Shown: piece by piece, positions 38,441 to 47,908 of the stretch
How positions within the stretch are numbered: position 1 is the first letter of the stretch
How the letters are laid out: every line of letters begins with the position of its first letter
From: Saprospiraceae bacterium
GTDB taxonomy: Bacteria; Bacteroidota; Bacteroidia; Chitinophagales; Saprospiraceae
Direction of reading: 5' to 3'
Assembly: GCA_016711125.1 (NCBI GenBank)
Contig: JADJTQ010000005.1
Coordinates: 1 to 64,000, forward strand
DNA: 64,000 bases
The notes under the pieces: model-generated
Databases searched by the model: none
Told to the model about the DNA's origin: nothing
Seen by the model: only the letters and a program-made list of their open reading frames with translations
Made by a program: the position numbers and the translations under genes

Positions 38441-39486
38441 ATGAGTCTTAAACGTGATTGGTGGAAGATCTTAGGGGTTAGCTTGATCATGTATTCACTG
38501 ATTGCAGGTATGTTAATACCTTTAGGTCCGGGTATCGTCAGGGTCGACCCGGTGCGTACGATCAGTGGCACGGCGGTGAAGATGCGAGTAGAGGGATACA
38601 ATAGCCATTATGACCAAACAGAGGTGCAGGCTTGGCTCAAATTGGATGCTCATCATGCTTTCAAAGCCCGACTTTTGGAAGTCTCCGATAACCGGCATTT
38701 GGTCGCCACTTTTGATATTCCCGAGGCTTTTCCCAGGCCAGATTCGATACATGTCTTGAGTTTGATCCTTTTTAGTGAGTTGGATGGACATTCGATCCTG
38801 CCTAGCGCCATTTTTGTCAAAACAAAGGCGGGTATTCCGTCAAGTGGAGAGGGTTGGAATGATCCGGTTATTCAAGTCGATCAGGCGACTACTTTTCATT
38901 TTCCATTCAGGAATATTTTATTGGAGACCATTCGCAACACGTTTTTCATGTACAACTTTGGATGTCCATGATGGCGATCTTTACCCTCTCTTTGATTTAT
39001 AGCGTTAGATATCTTCGTAAGCGGTCACCTTTGGCAGATCAAAAAGCCCAGGCTTTTGCCTCGGTTGGGGTACTGTATGGCATGTTGGGTATTGTAACCG
39101 GAATGGTCTGGGCAAAAAATAGTTGGGGTGCATACTGGAGCTTTGACGTCAAGCAAAATATGGCAGCCATTGCGATGTTAATTTATTTTGCCTACTTCAT
39201 TTTGAGAAGTTCGATTGCCGACCACGATTTGGCAAGACGATTTTCGGCGGTCTACAATATTTTCGCCTTTTTGATGCTGGTACCTTTGCTTTACATTATA
39301 CCACGCATGACTGCCAGCCTCCATCCCGGGAGTGGAGGTAATCCCGCTTTTGGTTCGCAAGACCTTGACAATACCATGCGAATGGTCTTTTATCCTGCGA
39401 TCATTGGTTGGATCTTATTAGGATGTTGGATCGCTAATATCCAATGGAGAACTTCGCATTTGCAACAACACATTGACGATATCTGA
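38441..39486 (+). CDS. ccsA: Cytochrome c biogenesis protein CcsA/CcmC-like with an extra extracytoplasmic domain (one-base frameshift)
   Basis: A heme-handling membrane protein of the CcsA/CcmC family, with about 345 residues after repair. The tryptophan-rich heme region is KNSWGAYWSFDVKQNMAAIA, with flanking His in FFHVQLWM, and several TM helices after about residue 165. Between the first TM (about 10-28) and the conserved core lies about 130 residues of predicted extracytoplasmic sequence. The frame breaks at the five-T run 38942-38946. A sixth T gives NTFFHVQLWMSMM. It forms a pair with ccmD. Canonical ccmB is 12.6 kb upstream. Confidence 0.82.
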
Positions 39487-39574
39487 AACGAATATCATTG
39501 CGAAAAGTGATCTGTTATAGCCCTTTTAGAGTAATATATTTCATATTTTGCCCCGTTTTTAAAATAATAAACTG

Positions 39575-39799
39575 ATGAGTCGATGTTTATCATCTTTTCT
39601 TATCCCGATATTGATCATAGGGTTTAGCGGTCAGGTAATGGCGGATAATGGTGAAGACTTTTTCCAGGCTATTGGTAAAATGTATGTCGTGGTGGCAATC
39701 ATACTGATCATATTTTTAGGCTTGTGTCTCTATTTGTGGAGACTTGACCGAAAACTTTCCCAACTCGAAAACAAAGGTAAATATGAGCAAGAAGGCTGA
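39575..39799 (+). CDS. ccmD: CcmD family protein
   Basis: A 74-residue membrane protein. A signal or TM segment (FLIPILIIGFSGQVMA) is followed by a second helix MYVVVAIILIIFLGLCLYLWRLDRKL, the LYLWRLDRKL end being the CcmD pattern. CcmD tethers the heme chaperone system in cytochrome c maturation. It starts 88 bp after ccsA and its end overlaps the following dehydrogenase start by 17 bp. Confidence 0.8.
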   Translation: MSRCLSSFLIPILIIGFSGQVMADNGEDFFQAIGKMYVVVAIILIIFLGLCLYLWRLDRKLSQLENKGKYEQEG

Positions 39800-41205
39800 A
39801 CCCAATTTTTACGAGAGCGTACAGCGCAATTTTGACCGCGCTGCTGCCTTTACCAATATTCCTGCTGGACTACTTCAACAGATCAAAGTCTGCAATTCAG
39901 TATATTATATGCAGTTTCCAGTCAAAATCGGCAAAGACTATCAGGTCATCGAGGCGTTTAGAGTTCAGCACAGTCATCATCGTTTACCAACCAAGGGTGG
40001 CATTCGTTTTTCGCAGAAAGTAAATCAGGAAGAAGTAATGGCATTGGCTTCTTTGATGACTTATAAGTGTGCCCTGGTTGATGTACCTTTTGGTGGCGCT
40101 AAAGGAGGCGTCAAGATCTCACCGAGAGATTATACGGTTGACCAATTGCAAAAGATTACCCGAAGGTATACCACTGAATTGGTGCGAAAAAACTTTATTG
40201 GCCCTGGGATCGATGTTCCGGCACCCGACTACGGTACGGGTTCCCGGGAAATGGCCTGGATCCTGGATACTTACATGACTTTTAAAGGGGGGTGAGATCG
40301 ATGCCGCCGGATGTGTAACGGGAAAGCCCATCAGTCAAAATGGAATCAGAGGCCGTGACGAAGCCACTGGTCGGGGTGTTTTTTATGGCATTCGGGAGCT
40401 ACTTAATGATAAGCCGCTACTCAAGAAATATGGTATCGAACCCGGTACCGAGGGTAAAACCATGGCCATTCAGGGTCTTGGAAATGTGGGTTATCATACG
40501 GGCAAGATATCGCAAACAGAAGGTGGCTTTAAAATCATCAGCGTCGCAGAGTATGAAGGTGCCATCTACAGCGAAAAAGGGATAGACATTGACCAGTTGA
40601 TGAAGCACCGGAAAAAAACAGGCTCGATCCTGAATTTTCCTGGCGCAACTAATATGGATCAGCGAAAACAGACTTTGGAAGTAGCCTGTGATGTACTGGT
40701 GCCTGCAGCCCTGGAAAATCAGATCCACATGGAGAATGTCAAAAAGATAAAAGCGAAGATTGTTGCGGAAGCTGCCAATGGGCCGGTTACATCCGATGCC
40801 AGTGACGTCCTGATTAAAAAGGGAATCGCAGTCATTCCTGACATGTATTTGAACGCTGGTGGTGTCACTGTCTCCTATTTTGAATGGCTCAAGAACTTAT
40901 CACACATGCGTTTTGGCCGGATGGAAAAACGGTTTGACCAGAACACCTATTTGAATCTGGTCAATCTGATCGAAAAACAATCAGGCCGGAGCATTAATAA
41001 CAAAGAGAAATCGATTATTGCCCGGGGAGCAGATGAGATTGATCTGGTTAGATCTGGTCTGGAAGAAACGATGGTCACGGCCTACCACCAGATTCGGGAA
41101 GTAATGTTTCGTAAACCCAAGGTCGAAGATCTGCGCAGCGCTGCCTTTATCAATGCCTTGGGAAAAGTAGCAAGTGACTATATGAATATGGGTATTTTTC
41201 CTTAA
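39783..41205 (+). CDS. gdh: Glutamate (Glu/Leu/Phe/Val) dehydrogenase (one-base frameshift)
   Basis: Oxidative deamination of glutamate or reverse amination with NAD(P). The start is ATG 39783 (MSKKAEPNFYESVQRNFDRA), 17 bp inside ccmD. Signature motifs are GGIRFSQKVNQEEVMALASL, VPFGGAKGGV (catalytic Lys), GPGIDVPAPDYGTGSREMAW and the Rossmann AIQGLGNVGYHTGK. The frame is lost at the six-G run 40287-40292. Removing one G gives YMTFKGGEIDAAGCVTGKPI and links both halves to about 474 residues, the usual length. This is likely a homopolymer error. Confidence 0.9.
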
Positions 41206-41330
41206 AAAAATAGTGCTTGAATATCACATATTTCAAAAAAAAATTAAAGAAAAATATACAGCTAAAGTGCACATGATCGTAGATATTGCGTTTGATTGTG
41301 TTAAATCACTTAGTTAAAAGTTTTAATCGA

Positions 41331-41807
41331 ATGTTAGAAAGTAAGATAGATAAAACAGACCTGAAAATTCTTCAAATATTGCAAGACAATTGTAAAATTA
41401 CCAATCTCGATTTATCGAAGAAAATTGGCTTGTCTCCTGCACCTACCTTAGAACGGGTTAAGAAACTGGAAAATTCAGGATTCATCAGCAGTTACCATGC
41501 GACGGTAAGTGCAGCCACCATAGGTTTAAATGTAAAAACCTTTGTACAGGTCTCGTTGGCCTGGCACAAAGAAAATGCTCTGGATAATTTTATTGCCAAG
41601 ATAAAGAAGATCGATGAAGTGACTGAATGTTACATCATCACCGGAGAGGCAGATATCATGCTTAAGATTATTTGTAAGGATATTCCCACTTACGAGAATA
41701 TTCTGTTTAAGACCCTTTCGCAAATTGAAGAAATTGAACGGATGAAAACCTTGATGACCCTTTCTACCGTTAAGGATTCGAAAGTACTTCCATTCGATTA
41801 TGATTAA
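41331..41807 (+). CDS. Lrp/AsnC family transcriptional regulator
   Basis: A 158-residue regulator with an N-terminal winged HTH (KIDKTDLKILQILQDNCKIT, LDLSKKIGLSPAPTLERVKK) and a C-terminal RAM/ligand domain (VTECYIITGEADIMLKIICK). The start is set at ATG 41331 (MLESKIDKTDL); the longer frame adds a non-family N-terminus. It may respond to amino acids and could regulate the adjacent dehydrogenase; this is context only. Confidence 0.9.
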   Translation: MLESKIDKTDLKILQILQDNCKITNLDLSKKIGLSPAPTLERVKKLENSGFISSYHATVSAATIGLNVKTFVQVSLAWHKENALDNFIAKIKKIDEVTECYIITGEADIMLKIICKDIPTYENILFKTLSQIEEIERMKTLMTLSTVKDSKVLPFDYD

Positions 41808-41826
41808 TTACTAGCTATTATAATAT

Positions 41827-42654
41827 TTGTCGGATTTATCTGAACTCAAAGTCTTTTCCAAAAGAAAAAAAAGTCTACTCTGGTCAGTGCACTCAGGAGA
41901 CAGTCCGCCATCTTTCATTTTTGGCACTATGCATGTTAGAAGCACCGTGGCCCATCAGTTCTTGGACGGTATTTTACCCTTTATCCGGAAGACAGATGTT
42001 TTGGCGGCAGAAATGAATCTTAATGAGTTTGATCAGGTGAGGATGTTAAAGGGTACCCGTTTGCCAGAGGGTACCAGCCTGGAATTACTGATGGGTGAGA
42101 AAAAGTTTTCAAAAACAAGAAGAAGTCTGAAGCGTTCCTTTGGTATCGATTTGATGGCTTTTCAATTCAGACATCCGTTTCTGGTTTCTGCATCAATTTC
42201 TGAATCATTATTGGTCCTCGATCAATTGGAATCACTCGACCAGGAAATTTGGAATCAGGCCCTGGCCAGCCAAAAAATCTGCGTCGGTCTGGAGTCCTTT
42301 GATGATCAATTGAATATCATGCAGGAGATCTCTTTAGAAAAGTCTGCCCGTCAGATTTATGAAATCGGTAGAAATCCTGGACGGTTTCGTCGTAATCTCC
42401 TGAAAATGATAAATTATTATAGCAATCAGGATGTTGACAACTTGTACAAGTCAAGCAGAAAACAACTACAAGGATTGCGCAAGAAATTGCTTTTTCAGAG
42501 AAATGAGAAAATGACAGACCACTTCATAAGTCTTTTGACAGAAAACACTGTTTTTGCGGCAGTCGGAGCAGCACATCTGGCTGGTGAAAAAGGTATGCTG
42601 AGGCTGGTGAAGAAGAAGGGATTCAAATTAAAACCAATCCCCCTTATGCAATGA
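41827..42654 (+). CDS. TraB/GumN family protein
   Basis: A 275-residue TraB/GumN (Tiki-like) protein. Family motifs are LLWSVHSGDSPPSFIFGTMH at the N-terminus, VLAAEMNLNEFDQ, and VFAAVGAAHLAGEKGMLRLV near the C-terminus, with conserved His/Glu positions of this putative protease-like superfamily. There is no signal peptide. The start is a TTG at 41827. The stop overlaps the next ATG by 4 bp, so the two genes are likely coupled. Confidence 0.8.
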   Translation: MSDLSELKVFSKRKKSLLWSVHSGDSPPSFIFGTMHVRSTVAHQFLDGILPFIRKTDVLAAEMNLNEFDQVRMLKGTRLPEGTSLELLMGEKKFSKTRRSLKRSFGIDLMAFQFRHPFLVSASISESLLVLDQLESLDQEIWNQALASQKICVGLESFDDQLNIMQEISLEKSARQIYEIGRNPGRFRRNLLKMINYYSNQDVDNLYKSSRKQLQGLRKKLLFQRNEKMTDHFISLLTENTVFAAVGAAHLAGEKGMLRLVKKKGFKLKPIPLMQ

Positions 42655-43355
42655 GCCCCGAAATTGTCAAAGATCAAAAAGCGGCAGTAGTGATAGGCTG
42701 TGAAGGTTATGTCGGCGAACACCTACTTAAGCTATTGAGCAAGCATGCAGCCTACCGAATCATCTATGCCATTGTATCAACTAAAAATAAAATAGATTTG
42801 CCCAAAGTCAAAACTTTTGTTTCATCCATTGAATATATTCGTTTTGAAAAATTGGATGCCAACGATTTATTTATTTGCTACGATGCGTCATTTTTTAATT
42901 CTGGGGGTAAATACGTGATTCCTGAGGACCAATATCGCTTTATTCCAAAAATGATTTCCAGGGCTTATAAAAGTCAGATTGGCCAAGTGATGTTGTTGTC
43001 AAACAAACGGACATCATCCGATGCACTTCTTTATGTCAACCGGTCAAGAGGTTTGATTGAAGATCTGGTGGTTAAAATGGGATTTTGGAGCACCCATGTC
43101 TTCAAACCCAGCTTATTGATCGGTGAGAGTTTAAACCAAAGATGGGGTCAGGGACTTGCTGATAAGATTGGAAATAAAATTGATTCAGTAACTGGTGGTT
43201 GGTTGAAAAAGAACAAACCGATTGAGGCCGAAATCGTAGCCAAAGCGATGTTGAAAGCTGCTCAGAAACTAGAAAGTGGTGTACATTTTTATTCATCCGA
43301 ATGGCTACAAGATTTTGCCAGTTCGGATGCAGAGGGAAAAGATTTGGTCAAATAA
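42651..43355 (+). CDS. Rossmann-fold NAD(P)-binding protein, HTATIP2/NmrA-like
   Basis: A 234-residue extended short-chain dehydrogenase-like protein. The N-terminal VVIGCEGYVGEHLLKLL replaces the usual GxxGxxG with CEGYVG. VMLLSNKRTSSDALLYVNRS and VFKPSLLIGE match the oxidoreductase HTATIP2-type core. An active Tyr-Lys pair is not clear, so activity is uncertain. It shares a 4-bp ATGA overlap with the TraB-like gene. Confidence 0.6.
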   Translation: MSPEIVKDQKAAVVIGCEGYVGEHLLKLLSKHAAYRIIYAIVSTKNKIDLPKVKTFVSSIEYIRFEKLDANDLFICYDASFFNSGGKYVIPEDQYRFIPKMISRAYKSQIGQVMLLSNKRTSSDALLYVNRSRGLIEDLVVKMGFWSTHVFKPSLLIGESLNQRWGQGLADKIGNKIDSVTGGWLKKNKPIEAEIVAKAMLKAAQKLESGVHFYSSEWLQDFASSDAEGKDLVK

Positions 43356-43358
43356 AAT

Positions 43359-43935
43359 GAACTAAAATTCCAAATTTCAAATTCCAAATTCCAAAAGTTT
43401 GTGCTTCCGGCATCGGAGCTTGGTGCTTTTTGGTACAATTCCAAAATATCTTGGCTCAGACCTTGTTGCTTGTCCTTTGGTGCTTTTTTTGAAAATTGAA
43501 AATTCCAAATTCCAAGAATCTTGGTTCCGGTTTTGGTGCTTGGTGCTTTTAGGTAAATTCCAAATTTCAAATTCCAAAAATTCTTGGTCACAGTTTGGTG
43601 CTTGGTGCTTGTAATTTGGTGCTTTAGAGAAATTCCAGATCTCAAATTCCAAATTCCAACTGGCTTTGGTCTCGGCTTTGGTGCTTGGATTTTGGTGCTT
43701 GGTGCTTTTAGGTAAATTCCAAACCGAAATTCCAAATTCCAAAAGTTTGTGCTTCCGGCATCGGAGCTTGGTGCTTTTTGGTACAATGCCAAAATATCTT
43801 GGTCACGGATTTGGTGCTTTTTCAGGAAATTCCAAATCTCAAATTCCAAACTCCAAGAATCTTGGTTTCGGTTTTGGTGCTTGGTGCTTGTAATTTGGTG
43901 CTTTCAGGGAAATTCAAAATTGTAATTTCACCTAC
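43359..43935. repeat. Degenerate intergenic repeat array upstream of gldC
   Basis: About eight imperfect units of 45-85 bp, each starting AATTCCAAATTTCAAATTCC or similar, then CTTGGT..GGTTTTGGTGCTTGGTGCTT, fill the gap. A 61-bp block is repeated exactly at 43379-43439 and 43727-43787. The AATTCCAAA and TTTGGTGCTT halves are partly complementary, so each unit could fold. The open frames on the minus strand (43289-43849 and 43377-43742) only reflect repeat periodicity. Confidence 0.85.
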
Positions 43936-43951
43936 CAATTGAGCGAACAAT

Positions 43952-44287
43952 ATGAAAAAGTCAGAAATTAAAGTTGAAGTAACCCTGGACGATCACCGGG
44001 TACCACAGAGGATCAACTGGTCCGCGGCCGACCAGAATCAAATAGATCAGGAGGCGAAAGCAATGCTCCTATCTTTTTTTGATGCGAAGAAACGTGAGAC
44101 ATTAAAAATCGACCTCTGGACCAAGGACATGCAAGTAAGTGAAATGGATCGGTTTTTCTATGAGACACTTCGTTCAATGGCTGACACGTATTTTCGGGCT
44201 ACGAGCAACCAGAAACTGGCTCGCGAAATGCAGCAATTTATCCAGTATTTTGGTGAAGAAACCGAGTTGCTTCCGAAGAAATCATAA
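43952..44287 (+). CDS. gldC: Gliding motility protein GldC
   Basis: A 111-residue GldC homologue. It starts MKKSEIKVEVTLDDHRVPQR and continues IDLWTKDMQVSEMDRFFYET and LRSMADTYFRATSNQKLAREM, the family's diagnostic blocks. It is a soluble protein of the Bacteroidota gliding/T9SS apparatus, with no catalytic motif. It has no other gld genes beside it here; in many relatives it stands alone. Confidence 0.93.
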   Translation: MKKSEIKVEVTLDDHRVPQRINWSAADQNQIDQEAKAMLLSFFDAKKRETLKIDLWTKDMQVSEMDRFFYETLRSMADTYFRATSNQKLAREMQQFIQYFGEETELLPKKS

Positions 44288-44590
44288 AAGGCCTGAGAGC
44301 AGGGTTCGGCAGGCTCACTCTGAGATTAGCAAAGCTGACCCCTAATTTCACAGTCTGCGACTTTCAGTAAAAAGACTTAATGCGACATCATTCACCAAAT
44401 CAAAATATATACGAACCTCCTTACCTAGATGATCAATCTGGCATCAGAGTCCTCAAACACAAGGACTAAGGAACTAGTAAAAAATAGATTCCCTACTTAA
44501 AGGCAGTTATCTCGGTGCTGGCCAAGACACGAAGATCGATTATTGCCATAACTACATGAACGATGAGCAACGCATACTGGCGTTGGGAAA
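44288..44590. other. Intergenic region, no gene; flanked by dispersed repeat copy B
   Basis: About 300 bp with no conserved frame. It contains no convincing terminator. Its right end adjoins a 41-bp copy of the element also found at 34253-34292. Confidence 0.4.
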
Positions 44591-44631
44591 GCAACTTCAA
44601 ATCGGAAAGTTATTTTTCGCTGGCCCCTAAG
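44591..44631. repeat. Copy B of the dispersed repeat, overlapping the OsmC stop codon
   Basis: This interval matches 34253-34292, with one extra C and about four mismatches. The OsmC stop (CTA at 44627-44629 on plus, TAG on minus) lies inside it. Confidence 0.65.
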
Positions 44632-45058
44632 CTAGCTTGGCATTCAACTCTATCTCACAATTAAGTAATCGGGAAATAGGACAGTTTTTCTTGGCATTAC
44701 CTGCAAGTGTGGCAAATTGTTCAGCTGATATTTCAGGAACGTTTGCAACTAGATTCAACGTGATTTTATCGACCTTCCAACCAATATCATCTTTTGAGGC
44801 AGTGAGCACAGAATCAGTAATTAGTTTTGTTGCTGTAAAACCGTTGTTCTGTAGTTGAAAACTCAATGCCATTGTGAAACAACCGGCATGAGCTGCGGCT
44901 ATAAGTTCCTCGGGATTAGTGCCAGCTTTACCATCTTCATTTTCGAATCTGGTTCTAGCGGAATAGGGCTGGTTATTAAAGACCCCGCTTTGAGTACTTA
45001 AAGAGCCCGCGCCTGTTTTGCCGGATCCTTCCCAAATTGCTTTTGCTGTTCTTTTCAT
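44627..45058 (-). CDS. OsmC family peroxiredoxin-like protein
   Basis: A 143-residue OsmC/Ohr-family protein that reduces organic peroxides. It has ELIAAAHAGCFTMALSFQL with the first active Cys and NCPISRLLN with the second, in the usual spacing. The N-terminal SARTRFENEDGKAGTNPEEL matches the OsmC subtype. Cytoplasmic. Its 3' end carries dispersed repeat copy B. Confidence 0.9.
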   Translation of the reverse strand: MKRTAKAIWEGSGKTGAGSLSTQSGVFNNQPYSARTRFENEDGKAGTNPEELIAAAHAGCFTMALSFQLQNNGFTATKLITDSVLTASKDDIGWKVDKITLNLVANVPEISAEQFATLAGNAKKNCPISRLLNCEIELNAKLA

Positions 45059-45159
45059 AAATTGCTGTTCAAAATTTGATTTTGTAATAATAGGAAATTT
45101 TATCGCTTCTTATGACGATTATCCTTTTTAGTCATTTGAGTGAATACTAAATAGACAAT

Positions 45160-46973
45160 ATGAGGCTCAAGAATGTTCTGAGATTTTATAAAAGTGTTTG
45201 CTGCAGCCTCCTTCTGGGGTTTACGTTGACCGTGACCGCGCAGCAGAACCTGGTAGAGTTCGTCAATCCCCTGATCGGCACGGATTCGGAATTCAGCTTG
45301 TCAAATGGCAACAGGTATCCCGCAGTCGCTTTACCATGGGGTATGAACTTCTGGTCTCCTCAAACGGCAAAGATGGGTGATGGGTGGATGTACGCTTAGG
45401 ATGCCTATCATATCAGAGGTTTTAAGCAAACGCATCAGCCCAGCCCATGGATCAATGATTATGCAGCGTTCATCATTTATTAGCCCGGAGCAGGCAATGG
45501 TCAATCTTCAATCAGAAATTGGTGCTGCTTCATTTGATCAAACGAAACTGAATGCAAAAAATAGATGGGAAAAAGAATTAGGAAGAATTATTGTTAAGGG
45601 GAACAATGCTGATCTTATACGCACCTTTTATTCCTGTCTTTACCGGGTGCTTTTGTTTCCAAGGAAATTTTATGAAATAAATGAATCGGGCGAAAAAATG
45701 CATTATAGCCACTACAATGGAAAGATCTTAGCGGGCGTGATGTATACGGATAACGGTTTTTGGGATACCTTTCGAGCCGTTTTTCACTTTCTGACCATCA
45801 GTTAATGCCGAGATTATCGAGGGATTGGCGAATACTTACCGCGAAAGTGGTTGGCTGCCGGAATGGGCTAGTACGGGGCATCGCGATTGTATGATTGGAT
45901 CTAATTCGGCATCCATTATTGCCGATTCATATCTTAAAAAGATTCCTAATAATGCCATACAGATGTTATATGATGGTATTTTAAAAAATACTCAGGGTCA
46001 CGGACCTGTGAGCTCGGTTGGAAGATTAGGAGCTGACTATTACAATGAATTGGGTTATGTTCCCTACAATGTCAATATTCGGGAAAATGCCGCCCGTACC
46101 CTGGAGTACGCATATGCTGATTTTACTATTTATCGATTGGCATTGGAACTTGAAAGGCCTAAACAGGAAATTGATTTATTTAAAAAACGTGCCCAAAACT
46201 ATCGCCTGCTTTACGATGAGCAAACTCAACTGATGCGAGGTAAAAATGAAAATGGACAATTTCAAGTCAATTTTAATCCTTTTAAATGGGGTGACGCATT
46301 CACCGAAGGCAATAGCTGGCATTATTCATGGTCGGTTTTTCATGATGTAAATGGATTAATTAGTCTGATGGATGGCAAGGAAAAATTCTGTCAAAAATTG
46401 GACTCGGTATTTATCTTGCCACCTGTTTTTGATGACTCCCATTATGGGTTTACCATCCATGAAATTCGCGAAATGCAAATCATGGAAATGGGGCAATAGG
46501 CCCATGGCAATCAGCCTATCCAACATCTGGCATATTTATATAATTATGCTGCACAACCCTGGAGGGCGCAACAACATGTCCGTGAAATAATGACCAGAAT
46601 GTATCATGCCGATCCCGATGGTTATTGTGGAGATGAAGACAACGGCCAAACTTCCGCCTGGTACGTGTTCAGTGCCCTTGGATTTTATCCCGTTTGTCCA
46701 GGCACCGATGAGTATGTGATTGGCAGCCCATTATTTGAAGAGGCTACTATGATCTCTGAAAATGGTCAAACATTGAATATTAGAGCTGCCGGGAATAATC
46801 AGAGTAATGTATATATCGATGCTGTAAAACTGGACAAGGAGGAATATCCGGTCAACTATTTTAAACATCATGTATTGCAAAAGGGAGGTAATCTTGAGTT
46901 TAAGATGACATCAGCACCCAATCGAAAAAGGGGTATCGATAGCTCTGCTGCCCCTTTCTCAATGAGTAAGTAG
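45160..46973 (+). pseudogene. Decayed GH92 alpha-mannosidase gene
   Basis: The product would be a secreted glycoside hydrolase family 92 exo-alpha-mannosidase. The N-terminus is clear: signal peptide, then VEFVNPLIGTDSEFSLSNGN and YPAVALPWGMNFWSPQ. Four kinds of damage are visible. In-frame TAG at 45397-45399 precedes DAYHIRGFKQTHQPSPWIND. A large internal segment is missing between NDYAAF and SSFISPEQAMVNL, about 180 residues by family memory. There is a frameshift near 45795-45810. TAG at 46497-46499 stands in MEMGQ*AHGNQPIQHL. Remaining blocks include GESGWLP-like YRESGWLPEWASTGHRDCMI and AFTEGNSWHYSWSVFHDVN. This is genuine decay rather than a single-base error. Confidence 0.85.
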
Positions 46974-46989
46974 ATTGCCACTCTATTTC

Positions 46990-47343
46990 TTATTTCGGTG
47001 CTCCATTCTCAACCCAACATCTGATTTTATTGATATTATCCTGTACCAATGCAGGACGTCCTGCGGGAGGCATGGACTTAGCCACCACTCGCGATTGGAT
47101 CAATGAACGGCTTGCAAATACATTGTCGTAATTGGTAAAATTGGGAATCGATGGATCTCCTCCATGACAAGTGGAAATTGCGCAATTTCCATCAATGATG
47201 ACTTTAATGCCACTATCGTATGTGATAGCGACCGTACTACAATCATCAGAATTGGAGCCGCCCGGACCATTATCATCTTTAGAACAAGAGGAGAATACCA
47301 CAATTCCCGTCAGGGTGAATAATAAAAGATACCTTTTCATCAT
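46990..47343 (-). CDS. Small lipoprotein with a CX4CH cytochrome-like motif
   Basis: A 117-residue lipoprotein (signal LFTLTGIVVFSSCSKDD). The motif GNCAISTCHGGDPSIPNFT has Cys-X4-Cys-His, longer than the usual CXXCH of c-type hemes, and a distal MPPAGRP that could supply a Met ligand. Such proteins occur in Bacteroidota as cytochrome-like. Heme binding is not proven. Confidence 0.55.
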   Translation of the reverse strand: MMKRYLLLFTLTGIVVFSSCSKDDNGPGGSNSDDCSTVAITYDSGIKVIIDGNCAISTCHGGDPSIPNFTNYDNVFASRSLIQSRVVAKSMPPAGRPALVQDNINKIRCWVENGAPK

Positions 47344-47908
47344 GTGCTAAATTTGGTTTGTTTTGCTTTAACTGAAAACAATGCAAGAATAACGTTGTAA
47401 AATTGCTTTTATGCCGATTGAGGCAATAAGGTTGCCAAATCGGAACTTTTCCAGCATCAACGATGACCTTCTCAATCTGAAACAGTAGAATGAAAGGACC
47501 AATCCAACTGTTCAGATCGCCTGGATGGCTTTCAATTTAGGACCACTTTTCTCTCCCTGATCTTACGCTGATTAAGAGTGTGGAAATTTAGCAAAGTACC
47601 CAGGCTATCCGGGAAATTTGCTTTGTTCAATTCCTCTCTCTCACAACAAGAGAGCATGGGTTCGACCAGCTACTACTGACTCTTACCTGGTGCGGCTCAA
47701 AAGAAAGAAAAGAGACTAAAGTAGACCCACTTAAATACATAAGACTCAAATTTTTTTAGACTATTTTTTTGCGCTCAGGATCACTCAGGATGCCCTATTT
47801 TTCGAATTTTTAACTGTTTAGCAGTCATTTATAGATTAAGTATATTTTTAATGTGAGACACATTTGGTATTATTTTTGATCGTAATATGTTCGATCAAAA
47901 AGTATGAT
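47344..47908. other. Intergenic region with no recognised gene
   Basis: About 560 bp. It includes a stretch near 47430-47455 (CCAAATCGGAACTTTTCCAG) weakly resembling part of the dispersed 40-bp element, but the match is too short to call a copy. No promoter or conserved frame is clear. Confidence 0.35.

Noticed and set aside
25149..40295. Programmed ribosomal frameshifting
   Set aside because: The breaks lie in unrelated genes, go in both directions and occur at different homopolymers with no common slippery site or downstream structure.
43289..43849. Long minus-strand ORF (186 codons) and a second at 43377-43742
   Set aside because: They run through an imperfect repeat array and their protein (NFWNLEFEIWN-like repeats) is only the translated repeat period. 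No start signal or family is present.
43359..43935. CRISPR array
   Set aside because: Units vary in length, differ in sequence and lack unique spacers; no cas genes are present.
45397..46499. TAG recoding (Tyr expected at an in-frame TAG)
   Set aside because: TAG ends several intact, conserved proteins here (for example the pseudouridine synthase at 16191 and ArsC-like at 18511), so it is a normal stop codon. The gene also carries a deletion and a frameshift.
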